Positions 54,180 to 62,980 of a DNA stretch of 64,000 bases are shown piece after piece. The first letter of the stretch is position 1; the number at the start of each line of letters is the position of its first letter. A program made the translations under genes and the position numbers. The notes below the pieces were generated by a model, which worked only from the letters and a program-made list of their open reading frames with translations, had not been told where the DNA came from and did not search any database. This stretch comes from VFZN01 sp963709325. Its GTDB lineage: Bacteria; Acidobacteriota; Vicinamibacteria; Vicinamibacterales; UBA2999. Where the stretch lies: the NCBI GenBank assembly GCA_963709325.1, contig CAVPVV010000003.1, forward strand, positions 2,046,001-2,110,000, written 5' to 3'.

Positions 54180-55889
54180 ATGCGCGACGACCGCTTTGCC
54201 CTGAATCGCCGCCGCTTCATCGAGTGCTTCTCGGCCAGCGGACTGGCGCTGATGCCCGGCGCGCTGATGGCGGTCGCCCAGGACGCGCCACGCATTACCG
54301 CCGACATGCTCACGGCGGCTGCCAGTATCGCCGGCGTGTCGTTCACGAACGACGAGCAGCGAGCCATCCTCGCGCGGCTCAACGGACCGCTCGGGCCGGC
54401 GCCTGGCTTCGACGCGCTGGCGCGAATGGAGCTTGGTGACGCGCAACCAGCGTTCGTTTTCCAACCGGTCCTGCCGGGCACGCCGGTTTCGCGCGAGCGG
54501 CATCCGCTGGTGCGTCAGGCAAGGACCGTCACGAGACCGGCGAGCGATGACGACCTCGCGTTCCTTCCGGTCACGGACCTCTCCCGACTGATCGAGACGC
54601 GGCAGGTTTCGCCAACCGAGCTGACCAGGCTCTACATCGCCAGACTCAAGCGATACGACCCGCAACTGCTGTGCGTCGTCAGCCTCACCGAGGAGCTCGC
54701 GCTGAGTCAGGCGCGCCAGGCCGACGCGGAGATCGCCGCGGGCAGATACCGCGGTCCCCTTCACGGCATTCCGTGGGGCCTCAAGGATCTTTTCGCGGTG
54801 CGCGGAACGAGGACGACGTGGGGGATGACGCCGTATCGCGACCGCATCATCGACAAGGACGCGACGGTCTACACCCGGCTCACCGAAGCCGGGGCCATCC
54901 TCGTGGCCAAACTCTCGACGGGAGCGATGGCCGTGACCGCTCGGTGGTTTGGCGGGCTGACACGCTGTCCGTGGGACCTGAGCCGCGACGCTGAAGGATC
55001 GTCGGCCGGGCCAGGCGCGGCTACGGCCGCGGGGTTGGTCGGCTTCTCGATCGGGAGCGACACCGGCGGCTCGATCGTCGTTCCATCGAGCCGCAACGGA
55101 ATCACCGGGCTCCGGCCGACGTTCGGGCGCGTGAGCCGCGACGGCGGAATGGTGCTGGCGTGGACCCAGGACACCGCTGGTCCGATGTGCCGTTCAGCGG
55201 AGGACTGCGCGCTGGTCCTGCACGCGATTCATGGGCCCGACGGCCGTGACAACTCCGTGATGGACGTGCCGTTCAACTGGGACGCGACCGCCGGCGTGAA
55301 GGGGTTACGAGTTGGCTACCTGCGCTCGGAGTTCGAGAGCGCTCTACCGAGCGGGCCGGCCGATGCCGTGGAGTTCCAGCGCGCGACCCGCGCCAACAAC
55401 CAGGCGGCGCTGGAGGTGATCCGCGGTCTCGTCGGCAGCGTCGTGGCGTTCGACCTTCCCGACGTGCCGATCCCCGCACTGGACTTCATCCGCTATGCCG
55501 AGACCGCGGCCTTCTTCGATCCGGTCACCCGCAGCGGCGGCTTGACCGCTGTCGAACAGGGTCCCGAGCAGAGCGCACGCCCCGTGGAGGTCCGGAGCGC
55601 TTACGCAACCCCGGCCGTCGCGTTCGTCCAGGCCAATCGTTTTCGCACGCAGGTGATGAAGCAGGTGGCCGAGGCGATGTCGGGCATCGACCTGTTCGTC
55701 GGTAGCCGCCAGCTGCTGACCAATCGCACGGGCCATCCAGTGATCAGCATGCCCAGCGGCTTTCACGGCCGGATGCCGACCGCCCTTCACTTCACCGGGC
55801 ACGTGCTCGGCGACACGACAATCCTGCGCCTGGCGCACGCGTTCCAGAACGCGACGGATCATCACCTGAAACACCCGACGCTGAAGTGA
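54180..55889 (+). CDS. Exported amidase (amidase signature family), second copy
   Basis: From the ATG at 54180 the protein has 569 residues. It opens with a Tat signal (ALNRRRFIECFSASGLALMPG) and ends before the repeat at 55888. Signature elements are AKLSTGAM (Lys), EGSSAGPGAATAAG (Ser loop) and SDTGGSIVVPS (nucleophile). It is clearly paralogous to the amidase at 493-2322: both share GRYRGPLHGIP, the GxTGLRPTFGRV block and the N-terminal 'F..E..AR.L' helix. Here the nucleophile loop has GG before Ser, where the other has QG. The GTG at 54177 is an alternative start. The substrate is unknown. Confidence 0.87.
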   Translation: MRDDRFALNRRRFIECFSASGLALMPGALMAVAQDAPRITADMLTAAASIAGVSFTNDEQRAILARLNGPLGPAPGFDALARMELGDAQPAFVFQPVLPGTPVSRERHPLVRQARTVTRPASDDDLAFLPVTDLSRLIETRQVSPTELTRLYIARLKRYDPQLLCVVSLTEELALSQARQADAEIAAGRYRGPLHGIPWGLKDLFAVRGTRTTWGMTPYRDRIIDKDATVYTRLTEAGAILVAKLSTGAMAVTARWFGGLTRCPWDLSRDAEGSSAGPGAATAAGLVGFSIGSDTGGSIVVPSSRNGITGLRPTFGRVSRDGGMVLAWTQDTAGPMCRSAEDCALVLHAIHGPDGRDNSVMDVPFNWDATAGVKGLRVGYLRSEFESALPSGPADAVEFQRATRANNQAALEVIRGLVGSVVAFDLPDVPIPALDFIRYAETAAFFDPVTRSGGLTAVEQGPEQSARPVEVRSAYATPAVAFVQANRFRTQVMKQVAEAMSGIDLFVGSRQLLTNRTGHPVISMPSGFHGRMPTALHFTGHVLGDTTILRLAHAFQNATDHHLKHPTLK

Positions 55890-55968
55890 GAACCCCGCGA
55901 ACCTCGAGAACCCCGCGAACCTCGAGAACCTCGAGAACCCCGAGAACCTCGAGAACCCCGCGAACCCT
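55888..55968. repeat. Tandem nonamer GMGAACCYC, nine perfect-length units
   Basis: Nine 9-base units fill the whole gap between two convergent genes. The first overlaps the TGA of the amidase gene, and the last ends at the base before the stop codon of the phosphodiesterase gene. It is the same family as 16364-16436. Confidence 0.95.
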
Positions 55969-57348
55969 TCAGTTCAAGAGGTTCCGACCCTGGGCTCGCG
56001 AAAGCGAGACACCCAGCCGTGCGGCCAGCGTCGGCGCGATATCGCGCATGTCAATGCCACCGAGATTGCGGCCGGCCGGAATGCCTTCACCGATGATGTA
56101 GAACGACGACTCCATGTCGCGCGGCCCGGGCAGATAGCCGTGCGTGCCACCCGGTGACGCGACCGGCGTGATTAGCGCACCCGACACGGCGGGACCGGTC
56201 CGGAACCCTGGTTTCAAGCCGATCACGAACGCTGCCGAAGGAAAGCCGCCGCTGGCCTTCAGGTCCGCGCCGTCGAGGATTCGATCGATGGCCCCGGCCG
56301 GATCGGCCGCCAGCTGCTGCAGCGCGGCCTTTGCCTTTGCGCGGGTGGTGTCGTCGTTGGGCTCCTTCAGGACCACCGCCGCCGAGCCGCCTGCGGCCCA
56401 GGCATACGCACGCCACGCGGCGATCGTGCCCTTGGCATCCACGTCGATCAACCCGGCCTGCTGCAGCGCGGCGTTGACGTGCACAGCGCGATCGGTGCGG
56501 ATATGTCCATGGTCCGACACGACGGCCATGACGAAGCGCGTGCCGTACGCGCGCGCCGCCGCGGCGCGCACCTGCCCCACCAGTCCGTCGAGTGCCTCGA
56601 TGGTCGCGAACGTCGTCTTGTCGTATGGACCGTGATCGTGCTGTGCCTCGTCGAGCGACGAAAAGTATCCGGTCAAGAAATCTGGCCGCTTCTTCTCGAT
56701 CATCCACGCCACGAAGCTCGCGCGCTTCGCATCGTCGGGCGGCGTGTAGCGATAGCCGGCTGGATACCGGCCGAGATCGCGCTCCGCTTCGTCGAGGAGC
56801 CCCGGAGTGGACAGCGCTCGCAGCAGCTTGTGATCCTCGTCGCCCCCCGGCGGCTCGGGCACCGGCGCCCGCCAGTACTGCACGATGCTGTGACGGATGC
56901 GCGCGCCGACCGTAACCGGCCAATCCACGTTGGCGGTGACCAGGCCCGCCTCGCCGGCAACGTCCCACAATGTCGGGACCTTGATGTCCTCGGCATACCA
57001 ATACCAGCCGCCGTTGTTCGTGTTCAGCGGATCAAATGGCGTGTTGTTCAGGATGCCGTGCTCGGCCGGCCAGACACCGGTCACGAGCGTGGTGTGGCTT
57101 GGGTAGGTCACCGTCGGCGCGACGCCGGTCACGCCGGTGGCGTAGGCGCCGTCGGCGACGAGCCGGCGCAGGTTGGGCACCTTCAACCCGTGGCGATCGG
57201 CGTCGAGCACGTAATCCGGCTTGAGACCGTCGATCGACACGACCACCACGGGCACGCGCGAGCCCTGCGCGCGCGTCCCCGGTGCTCCCGCGCACCCCGC
57301 CAGCGCGAGCGTGACGAGCACCACCCACAGGCGGCCCAGGCGTCTCAC
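55969..57348 (-). CDS. Alkaline phosphatase family lipoprotein (nucleotide pyrophosphatase/phosphodiesterase type)
   Basis: This 459-residue protein has lipobox LALAGC near residue 18. The metal-binding fold is visible as VVVVSIDGLKPDYV (first Asp), APTVTYPSHTTLVTGVWPAEHGI (nucleophile Thr in PTVTYPSH), SLDEAQHDHGPYD (Asp and His) and VVSDHGHI (Asp-His pair). The order is that of the NPP branch, which hydrolyses phosphodiesters or phosphonates with two zinc ions. It follows the hypothetical gene at 57345-58052 with an ATGA overlap. It converges on the amidase across the nonamer array. Confidence 0.9.
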   Translation of the reverse strand: MRRLGRLWVVLVTLALAGCAGAPGTRAQGSRVPVVVVSIDGLKPDYVLDADRHGLKVPNLRRLVADGAYATGVTGVAPTVTYPSHTTLVTGVWPAEHGILNNTPFDPLNTNNGGWYWYAEDIKVPTLWDVAGEAGLVTANVDWPVTVGARIRHSIVQYWRAPVPEPPGGDEDHKLLRALSTPGLLDEAERDLGRYPAGYRYTPPDDAKRASFVAWMIEKKRPDFLTGYFSSLDEAQHDHGPYDKTTFATIEALDGLVGQVRAAAARAYGTRFVMAVVSDHGHIRTDRAVHVNAALQQAGLIDVDAKGTIAAWRAYAWAAGGSAAVVLKEPNDDTTRAKAKAALQQLAADPAGAIDRILDGADLKASGGFPSAAFVIGLKPGFRTGPAVSGALITPVASPGGTHGYLPGPRDMESSFYIIGEGIPAGRNLGGIDMRDIAPTLAARLGVSLSRAQGRNLLN

Positions 57349-58052
57349 TTCTTCTTCGGGCGGAACGCCTCGTCCACCTGCTTCTTGATGCTCTTGAAGT
57401 TCTTGCTGAGCAGCTTCTCTTCATCCTTGGTCAGGATGCGGAATGGCACGCGCAACGTGCTGTTCTCGAACTTCACGTTCAGCCAGTGCTGGCCGTAGGC
57501 GATGCCGCCCGGAACCTTGAAGAACAGTCGGCCGAGACAGGCGCGCCGGTTGCTCAGCTCGACCTGGTCCCACGGCAGCGCGCGCTGGTCCAGGTCGGCG
57601 AAGAACCCGATCCGGCAGGCCTGGCTCGCCATCGGCGGGAAGTAGTTGATCGAATCACGGATCACCTTCTCCTGGTTGATCAGACCGCGGGGCTCCGTCG
57701 CAGCGCGATACTCCTCGACGGTGGGAAGTGGAAGTGTCTTTCCATCCGGCGTCTCGAGCGAGAGGTGTTCGCGCTTCAGCGTGTAATCCGGCGTCTTGTC
57801 GAGGACGGTGGTGCCGAACTCGAGGAGCATCCACTCCTTGCCGACCGATGTGTTGGCGAGCTTGTATCCGAGGATGGCGTAGGCTTCGTTGTTGTACGCG
57901 CCGCGGACGAAGTTCCCTTCGATGGTCATCGCCTGCGGGACGCCCGGATTTGGAATCTGGATCTGCGGCGGTTGGGCTTGGCCGTGGACGAGTACCGAAC
58001 AACCGGCGAGCAGCAGCGCGATTACGCTGCCACGGGGTAAATGCGGGATCAT
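57345..58052 (-). CDS. Exported protein of unknown function
   Basis: This 235-residue protein has a signal region (SVIALLLAGCSVLVHG, possibly a lipoprotein at Cys18) and a basic C-terminal tail (SIKKQVDEAFRPKKK). The body shows no motif I recognise; GNFVRGAYNNEAYAILGYKLANTS and WLNVKFENSTLRVPFRILTKDEEKLL suggest a beta-rich exported domain. It overlaps the phosphodiesterase gene by four bases, so the two proteins are probably made together. It could assist or be a substrate of that enzyme. Confidence 0.7.
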   Translation of the reverse strand: MIPHLPRGSVIALLLAGCSVLVHGQAQPPQIQIPNPGVPQAMTIEGNFVRGAYNNEAYAILGYKLANTSVGKEWMLLEFGTTVLDKTPDYTLKREHLSLETPDGKTLPLPTVEEYRAATEPRGLINQEKVIRDSINYFPPMASQACRIGFFADLDQRALPWDQVELSNRRACLGRLFFKVPGGIAYGQHWLNVKFENSTLRVPFRILTKDEEKLLSKNFKSIKKQVDEAFRPKKK

Positions 58053-58099
58053 GGACCACTCCTAATCTCTACAGTGCTCCCACAATCATAGCCCCGCGG

Positions 58100-58342
58100 C
58101 TACACGCCAATCTCGAAACGCAGAATAACGACACCCGGCTCAGCATCTACGGTTGCGGAGCGGACGAATCGTGCCAGCGGTCTCAGGTCCGCAGCGGGCG
58201 ACGGCGCCTGACCCTGCTGCGCGAGAAAGCGCGCAATCAGCTGGTTGAGAAGTTCAGTCTTTACCGGGATGGCGCCGGTGAGCGTCGTGCCTTCGAAATC
58301 GGCGAATCCCCGCGCAAGTTGCTCTTTTACCCACTCGTCCAT
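58100..58342 (-). CDS. Small protein, short paralogue of the upstream gene product
   Basis: This 80-residue protein has no signal. FADFEGTTLTGAIPVKTELLNQLI near the start and LARFVRSATVDAEPGVVILRFEIGV at the end line up with LAGARVAGTVRVRQAALNDAL and PLLRRARLRTTPGQVHIEFEAAV of the 153-residue protein encoded just upstream. It appears to be the two ends of that fold without the middle. No function is known. Confidence 0.55.
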   Translation of the reverse strand: MDEWVKEQLARGFADFEGTTLTGAIPVKTELLNQLIARFLAQQGQAPSPAADLRPLARFVRSATVDAEPGVVILRFEIGV

Positions 58343-58378
58343 GCTTGCCTCCGTCGCTGACCTGCTGCCGGCGGCGCG

Positions 58379-58840
58379 TTACACCGCGGCTTCGAATTCG
58401 ATGTGGACCTGTCCGGGTGTCGTGCGCAGCCGGGCTCGCCGCAGGAGCGGCCAGTAACGGCGCATGCCGGCGACGTGATCCAGTGCGCCGAGATCGACGG
58501 TGAGATAGCGCCCGTTCACGCGCAGGGCCGGGCCGCGCAGTATCGCCCTCAGGCCGAACGCGACCAGCCCCGACGAGAGCGCGAGACGGACCTGCGGCGC
58601 GCCGCCGTCGAGGGCCACGTCCTCGACGATGACCATCGCGGTCTGGAACACGCCGTACCGGATCCCGATCTCGTTGCCGCCGCGCACTTCGACCGCGAGA
58701 CCTGGAGGAACCTGCCGCACCCGCCGGAGCGCATCGTTCAGCGCTGCTTGCCTGACACGAACCGTGCCCGCAACGCGCGCGCCGGCCAGATGCGGAAAGC
58801 CGGACCTTGCCTCCTCGTGGATGAGCTGGATCACCTCCAT
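58379..58840 (-). CDS. Hypothetical protein, duplicated-fold type
   Basis: This 153-residue protein has no signal or membrane helix. It is mainly beta: VAGTVRVRQAALNDALRRV, GLAVEVRGGNEIGIRYGVFQTAMVIVEDVALDGG, then LRILRGPALRVNGRYLTVDL-type strands and QVHIEFEAAV. The pattern (bind-and-line-a-groove strands around DAL helices) vaguely recalls lipid-binding LolA/DUF2993-like folds, but I cannot assign it. It sits 36 bases upstream of its short paralogue and probably forms an operon with it. Confidence 0.6.
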   Translation of the reverse strand: MEVIQLIHEEARSGFPHLAGARVAGTVRVRQAALNDALRRVRQVPPGLAVEVRGGNEIGIRYGVFQTAMVIVEDVALDGGAPQVRLALSSGLVAFGLRAILRGPALRVNGRYLTVDLGALDHVAGMRRYWPLLRRARLRTTPGQVHIEFEAAV

Positions 58841-58869
58841 TTCCTAATGCATGCACCGGGCCGTGAAAT

Positions 58870-58945
58870 GGGGACAGTCCCCTGATCCGCGGCGAAGCAG
58901 GGGACAGTCCCCTGAGTCGATCCGACGCAGGGTCTGTCCCGCACA
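58870..58945. repeat. GGGGACAGTCCCC repeat cluster in a divergent promoter region
   Basis: Perfect copies lie at 58870-58882 and 58900-58912, with a degraded third copy near 58932-58942. It shares GTCCCCTGATCCG and the GATCGACTCAG spacer (in inverse orientation) with 38667-38741, so the two clusters are the same element. It lies between the starts of the hypothetical gene (58840) and the PPK2 gene (58981). Confidence 0.88.
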
Positions 58946-58980
58946 CACGCAGGTATGCTACCGGCCGGCGGGGGGCGCGA

Positions 58981-60501
58981 ATGTTCGAAGTCGCAGAAAT
59001 TGGCAGGAAGGTAGCGAAGGACGTCTATGAAAGCGAGATCGCCAAGCTCCGCTGGGAGCTGCTCGACGCGCAGCGTCGGCTGGATGGCGGCCGGACGCCG
59101 GTGATCGTGCTCTTCGGCGGCGTCGATGGCGCGGGCAAGAGCGAGACGGTCCACCTGCTCAACGAGTGGATGGACCCGCGGTACCTGATCAATCGCGCCT
59201 TCGATGTGCCATCCGAGGACGAACGCGAACGGCCGCCGTTCTGGCGCTATTGGCTGGCCCTACCGCCCTACGGCCGCATCGGCATGTTCATGAGTGCCTG
59301 GTATAGCCAGCCGCTCCTCGACCGCGTCCACCGCGACCTGACCGGCGCGGAGTTCGAGAGCCAGCTCGAACGGATTGCCACCTTCGAGCGCACCCTGGCC
59401 GACGATGGGGCGGTGATCCTGAAGTTCTGGATGCACCTCGACAAGAAGGCGCAGAAGAAACGGCTCACCGCGCTGTCGAAGGACCCGCTGACCAGCTGGC
59501 GGGTGACGAAGAAGCAGTGGGAGAACTGGCGCCGCTACGATCGCTTCATGGCCGCCGCCGAGCGGCTGATCCAGATGACCAGCGTCGCGCACGCGCCCTG
59601 GTTCATCGTCGATGGCAGCGACGAGCGGTACCGCAGCCTCGTCGTCGGCACCGAGCTGCAGCGCGCGCTCGACCGCGTGCTCGAACCCGAAGCGGTTCCG
59701 AAGCCGTCGCGGAAGCGGCCGCGCGCAATCGCGCCCGTCACACGACCGTCGGCGGAGCCCGCATCGGTCGTGACCCGCATCGATCAGGAACATTCCATTC
59801 TCGACGCGCTCGACATGACCAGGACGTTGCCCGACGCTGCAGCCAAGACTGCTGTTCTCGAGCAGCAGGGACGTCTCAACCGCAGCCAGCGCAAGGCGAC
59901 GGCGCGCGAGGTCTCGCTGATCCTCGTCTTCGAGGGCTGGGACGCGGCCGGCAAGGGCGGCGCGATTCGTCGCGTGACCTCGGCGCTCGACCCGCGCGTC
60001 TATCGCATCGTGCCGATTGCCGCACCCACCGACGAGGAGCGCGCGCGCCATTACTTGTGGCGCTTCTGGAGGCACCTGTCGCGCGCCGGGCGCGTCACGA
60101 TCTTCGATCGCAGCTGGTATGGGCGGGTGCTGGTCGAACGGGTGGAGGGGCTTGCCCCCGAGCGCGACTGGAGCCGCGCCTACTCCGAGATCGAGGACTT
60201 CGAGCGCCAGCTCTCCGAGCATCGGATCGCAGTCGTCAAATACTGGCTGCACATCACGAAGGAAGAGCAGGAGAAGCGCTTCAACGAGCGCGCGGCGTCG
60301 CCCTACAAGAGTTGGAAGCTCACCGCCGACGACTGGCGGAACCGCGAGAAGTGGGACGCGTACGAGCTGGCGGTAAACGAAATGGTGGCGCGGACCAGCA
60401 CACGGCACGCGCCGTGGCACCTGATCCCGGCCAACGACAAGAACTTCGCGCGCGTGGAGGTGCTGCGGATCGCAGCGGATGCGCTCGCGAAAGCGATCTG
60501 A
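58981..60501 (+). CDS. pap: Polyphosphate:AMP phosphotransferase, two-domain PPK2
   Basis: This 506-residue protein has two PPK2 domains in tandem, the PAP (class II) arrangement. The N-terminal domain has Walker A-like FGGVDGAGKSE (about 46-55) and MSAWYSQPLLDRV. The C-terminal domain has FEGWDAAGKGG (about 317-327), FDRSWYGRVLVERV and YWLHITKEEQEKRF. Only the second has the FDRSWYGR active-site sequence; the first reads SAWYSQ, so it is likely the less active or structural one. The enzyme uses polyphosphate to convert AMP to ADP. The ATG at 58981 follows a TATGCT by about 20 bases. An AMP-recycling role is established for the family. Confidence 0.9.
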   Translation: MFEVAEIGRKVAKDVYESEIAKLRWELLDAQRRLDGGRTPVIVLFGGVDGAGKSETVHLLNEWMDPRYLINRAFDVPSEDERERPPFWRYWLALPPYGRIGMFMSAWYSQPLLDRVHRDLTGAEFESQLERIATFERTLADDGAVILKFWMHLDKKAQKKRLTALSKDPLTSWRVTKKQWENWRRYDRFMAAAERLIQMTSVAHAPWFIVDGSDERYRSLVVGTELQRALDRVLEPEAVPKPSRKRPRAIAPVTRPSAEPASVVTRIDQEHSILDALDMTRTLPDAAAKTAVLEQQGRLNRSQRKATAREVSLILVFEGWDAAGKGGAIRRVTSALDPRVYRIVPIAAPTDEERARHYLWRFWRHLSRAGRVTIFDRSWYGRVLVERVEGLAPERDWSRAYSEIEDFERQLSEHRIAVVKYWLHITKEEQEKRFNERAASPYKSWKLTADDWRNREKWDAYELAVNEMVARTSTRHAPWHLIPANDKNFARVEVLRIAADALAKAI

Positions 60502-60515
60502 GGCGCGCGCAGTTT

Positions 60516-62449
60516 CTATCGTGGCAGCGCCAGCGCGATCAGTTCCGGGTCGTGGTCCTCGCCCGCTACGGCGATGACGATGAATTGCCGGCCGGCGTGC
60601 ATGTAGGACATCGGCGCGCCGGTGGCGCCGGCGGGCAGCGGGATCCGCGCGACGCGCCGGCCGGTCTTCTTGTCATAAGCGCCGAGCCACTTGCCGCCGC
60701 CGCCGGGCGGAATGCTCAAGCCGGTCTCGCTGCCTTCGGTGACGAACAGCAGCGTCTTCGTCACCAATGGAGCGGCGCGGCCCATGTGGCCGAGCGGCGG
60801 GAGGTTGAGATCCTTCAACGCCGGATGATCGCGCGGGCCGTCGCCGTTCGGGACCATCCAGAGGTGGTCGCCGGTGTTGAGGTCGATAGCGGTGATGCGG
60901 CCGTACGGCGGCTTGGTGATCGGCAGCCCGCGCGGGCCGGGGCCAGGCACGCGATCGAGCCGCTGGCGCGTCTGCTGGTAGGCGAAGCGGCCCTTGCCCG
61001 GGATGAGCGCGCCAAGCCACGGGAAGGTCACCGACGGCACGTAGAGCACACCGCTCTCGGGATCGAGCGCGGCGCCGCCCCAGTTGGCGCCACCCACCCA
61101 GCCGGGCAGATACATCGTTCCCTTCTTGCCGTCCGCGCCTTCGACCGTGGGCGGGGTGAACATCGGGCCGATGGTCCACTGCTTGACGATCTCGCGCGCC
61201 TCGGCTTTCAGCTCCGGCGTGAAGTCGATGAGGTCATCGTCTGTGAGCCCCTGACGATCGAACGGCGCCGGCCTGGTCGGGAACGGCTGCGTCGGAGACG
61301 TCCACTCGCCGGGCACGCTGGACTTCGGTACCGGACGCTCTTCGATGGGCCACACCGGCTCACCGGTCACGCGATCGAAGACGAAGGTGAACGCCTGCTT
61401 CGTCACCTGGACGACGGCCTTGATGCGCCGTCCGTTGACGGTGATGTCGGCGAGGATGGGCGCGGTCGGGTTGTCGTAGTCCCACAGGTCGTGGTGGACC
61501 ATCTGGAAATGCCACTTGCGCGCGCCGGTGGCGGCGTCGAGGCACACGAGGCTGTCGGAGTAGAGGTTCGCGCCCGGCCGCTCGCCGCCGTACCACTCGT
61601 TGGCGGCGCTGCTGAGCGGCACGTAAATCAGGCCGAGCTCTTCGTCAGCGCTGATGAAGTTCCAGGCTTTGGCGCTGCCGGTCTCCTTCCACGACTCTTT
61701 CTCCCAGGTGTCGAGGCCCGACTCGTCCTGGCGGGGCACGACGTGAAACGTCCAGCGGAGTTTGCCGGTCCGCGCGTCGAAGGCACGCACGTCACCCGGC
61801 GGGATGTGCTCCTGCGTTCCCTCGTCGGTCCAGCCCTGGCCGCCGATGATCACGACGTCGCGAACGACCAGCGGCGACGGCGCGCTCCAGCGGAACGTCG
61901 CGGCGTTGCCGAGGCCGGCGACGAGATCGACACGGCCGTTGGTGCCGAACGAGGCGATCGGCTTTCCGCTGCGCGGGTCGAGCGCGTAGAGAACGCCGCC
62001 GCGGACCGCGAAGACGCGCGCGCCATCGTCGCCGCGCCAGTAGGCCAGCGTCCGGCTCGCGCCCGGCCCCTCGAGATCGGCGCGTGACACTTCCTGCGTC
62101 CACACGGTCCGTCCGCTCTCGGGCTCGATCGCCTCGGCGAGTCCGAGCGCGTTGGAGGCGAACAGCATCCCCTCGGCCTTGAGCGGAGTCGCACGGAAGT
62201 TGCGGGGAACGACGAGCTTCGGGTTGCGCCGCGGTGAGTGCGGGATCGACGGCCGGACGGCGCCAGGCGATACGAAGCGACGCGACGTTCTCCGGCGTGA
62301 TCTGATCGAGCGGCGCGTACTTGGTGCTGCCGGCATCGCCGCCGTGGTGCATCCAGTCGCTGCTGCGGTGTCCGCGCTGGGCGAGCGGCCGCGCGGCAGG
62401 AGTGAGCAGGAGAACGAGCGAGGCACGCGAGGATCAGGCGGGTGCGCAT
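60516..62449 (-). CDS. PQQ-dependent dehydrogenase (quinoprotein), N-terminal frameshifts
   Basis: The main frame from about 62230 to 60516 is intact and shows PQQ-propeller blocks: GMLFASNALGLAEAIEPESGRTVWTQE, GGVLYALDPRSGKPIASFG, VIIGGQGWTDEGTQEHIPPGDVRAFDARTGKLRWTFH, and FQMVHHDLWDYDNPTAP, which carries the catalytic-site residues. Near the N-terminus, one frame gives MRTRLILACLA at 62449. A second gives ASLVLLLTPAARPLAQ, SDWMHHGGDAGSTKYAPLDQITPENV and LRIAWRR. A third frame then resumes at NPKLVVPRNF near 62230. Two to three one-base indels account for this. The product should be a periplasmic glucose/alcohol dehydrogenase-like enzyme feeding the respiratory chain; the substrate is not visible. 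Confidence 0.82.
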
Positions 62450-62555
62450 CGTCGGGGCATAGTAACGCAGTGCCGCAGTTCGACCTGGTCAGACCCGCAG
62501 TCGGGCTCCAGGCTTCGTGGCTTCAGACGCTGGACACTGGCCATGGCAGCCATGC

Positions 62556-62972
62556 TTGCAGATCACTCCGACACTGGCAATCGACGAGAGCGAAATCGAG
62601 GAGCGCTTCGTGCGCGCGTCCGGCCCCGGCGGCCAGAACGTCAACAAGGTGGCCACCGCGGTGGAGCTGCGCTTCGACGTGGAACGCTCGTCGCTGCCGA
62701 CCGACGTGAAGCGGCGGCTGGTGGCGCTCGCCGGCACGCGCATGACGAAGGACGGCGTGCTGCTGATCGACAGCCGCGAGTACCGGACGCAGGCGCAGAA
62801 CCGAGAGGCGGCGCGTGACCGGCTGGTCGCGCTGATTCGGCGCGCGACAATCGTGCCGGCGCACCGGCGGCCAACCAAGGTTTCGAAGGCCGCGAAGCAG
62901 CGACGGTTGACGACGAAGAAGAGGCGCGCCGAGGTGAAGACCGGGCGGGGCAGGCCGCGCGGAGACGAATAA
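62556..62972 (+). CDS. arfB: Alternative ribosome-rescue factor ArfB (peptidyl-tRNA hydrolase domain)
   Basis: This 139-residue protein reads ITPTLAIDESEIEERFVRASGPGGQNVNKVATAVELRF, with the GGQ motif (residues 25-27) that hydrolyses peptidyl-tRNA. The C-terminal tail is strongly basic (RPTKVSKAAKQRRLTTKKRRAE), as needed to enter an empty mRNA channel. That combination is diagnostic of ArfB/YaeJ-type release factors that free stalled ribosomes. I chose the TTG at 62556 because ArfB proteins begin just before ITPTL. The frame is open to 62517. It is divergent from the PQQ dehydrogenase and convergent with the propeller gene. Confidence 0.9.
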   Translation: MQITPTLAIDESEIEERFVRASGPGGQNVNKVATAVELRFDVERSSLPTDVKRRLVALAGTRMTKDGVLLIDSREYRTQAQNREAARDRLVALIRRATIVPAHRRPTKVSKAAKQRRLTTKKRRAEVKTGRGRPRGDE

Positions 62973-62980
62973 TCGGCCCC

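Noticed and set aside
59517..62087. 856-codon plus-strand frame across PPK2 and the PQQ dehydrogenase
   Set aside because: It runs sense-shifted and then antisense through two recognisable genes and has no motifs of its own.
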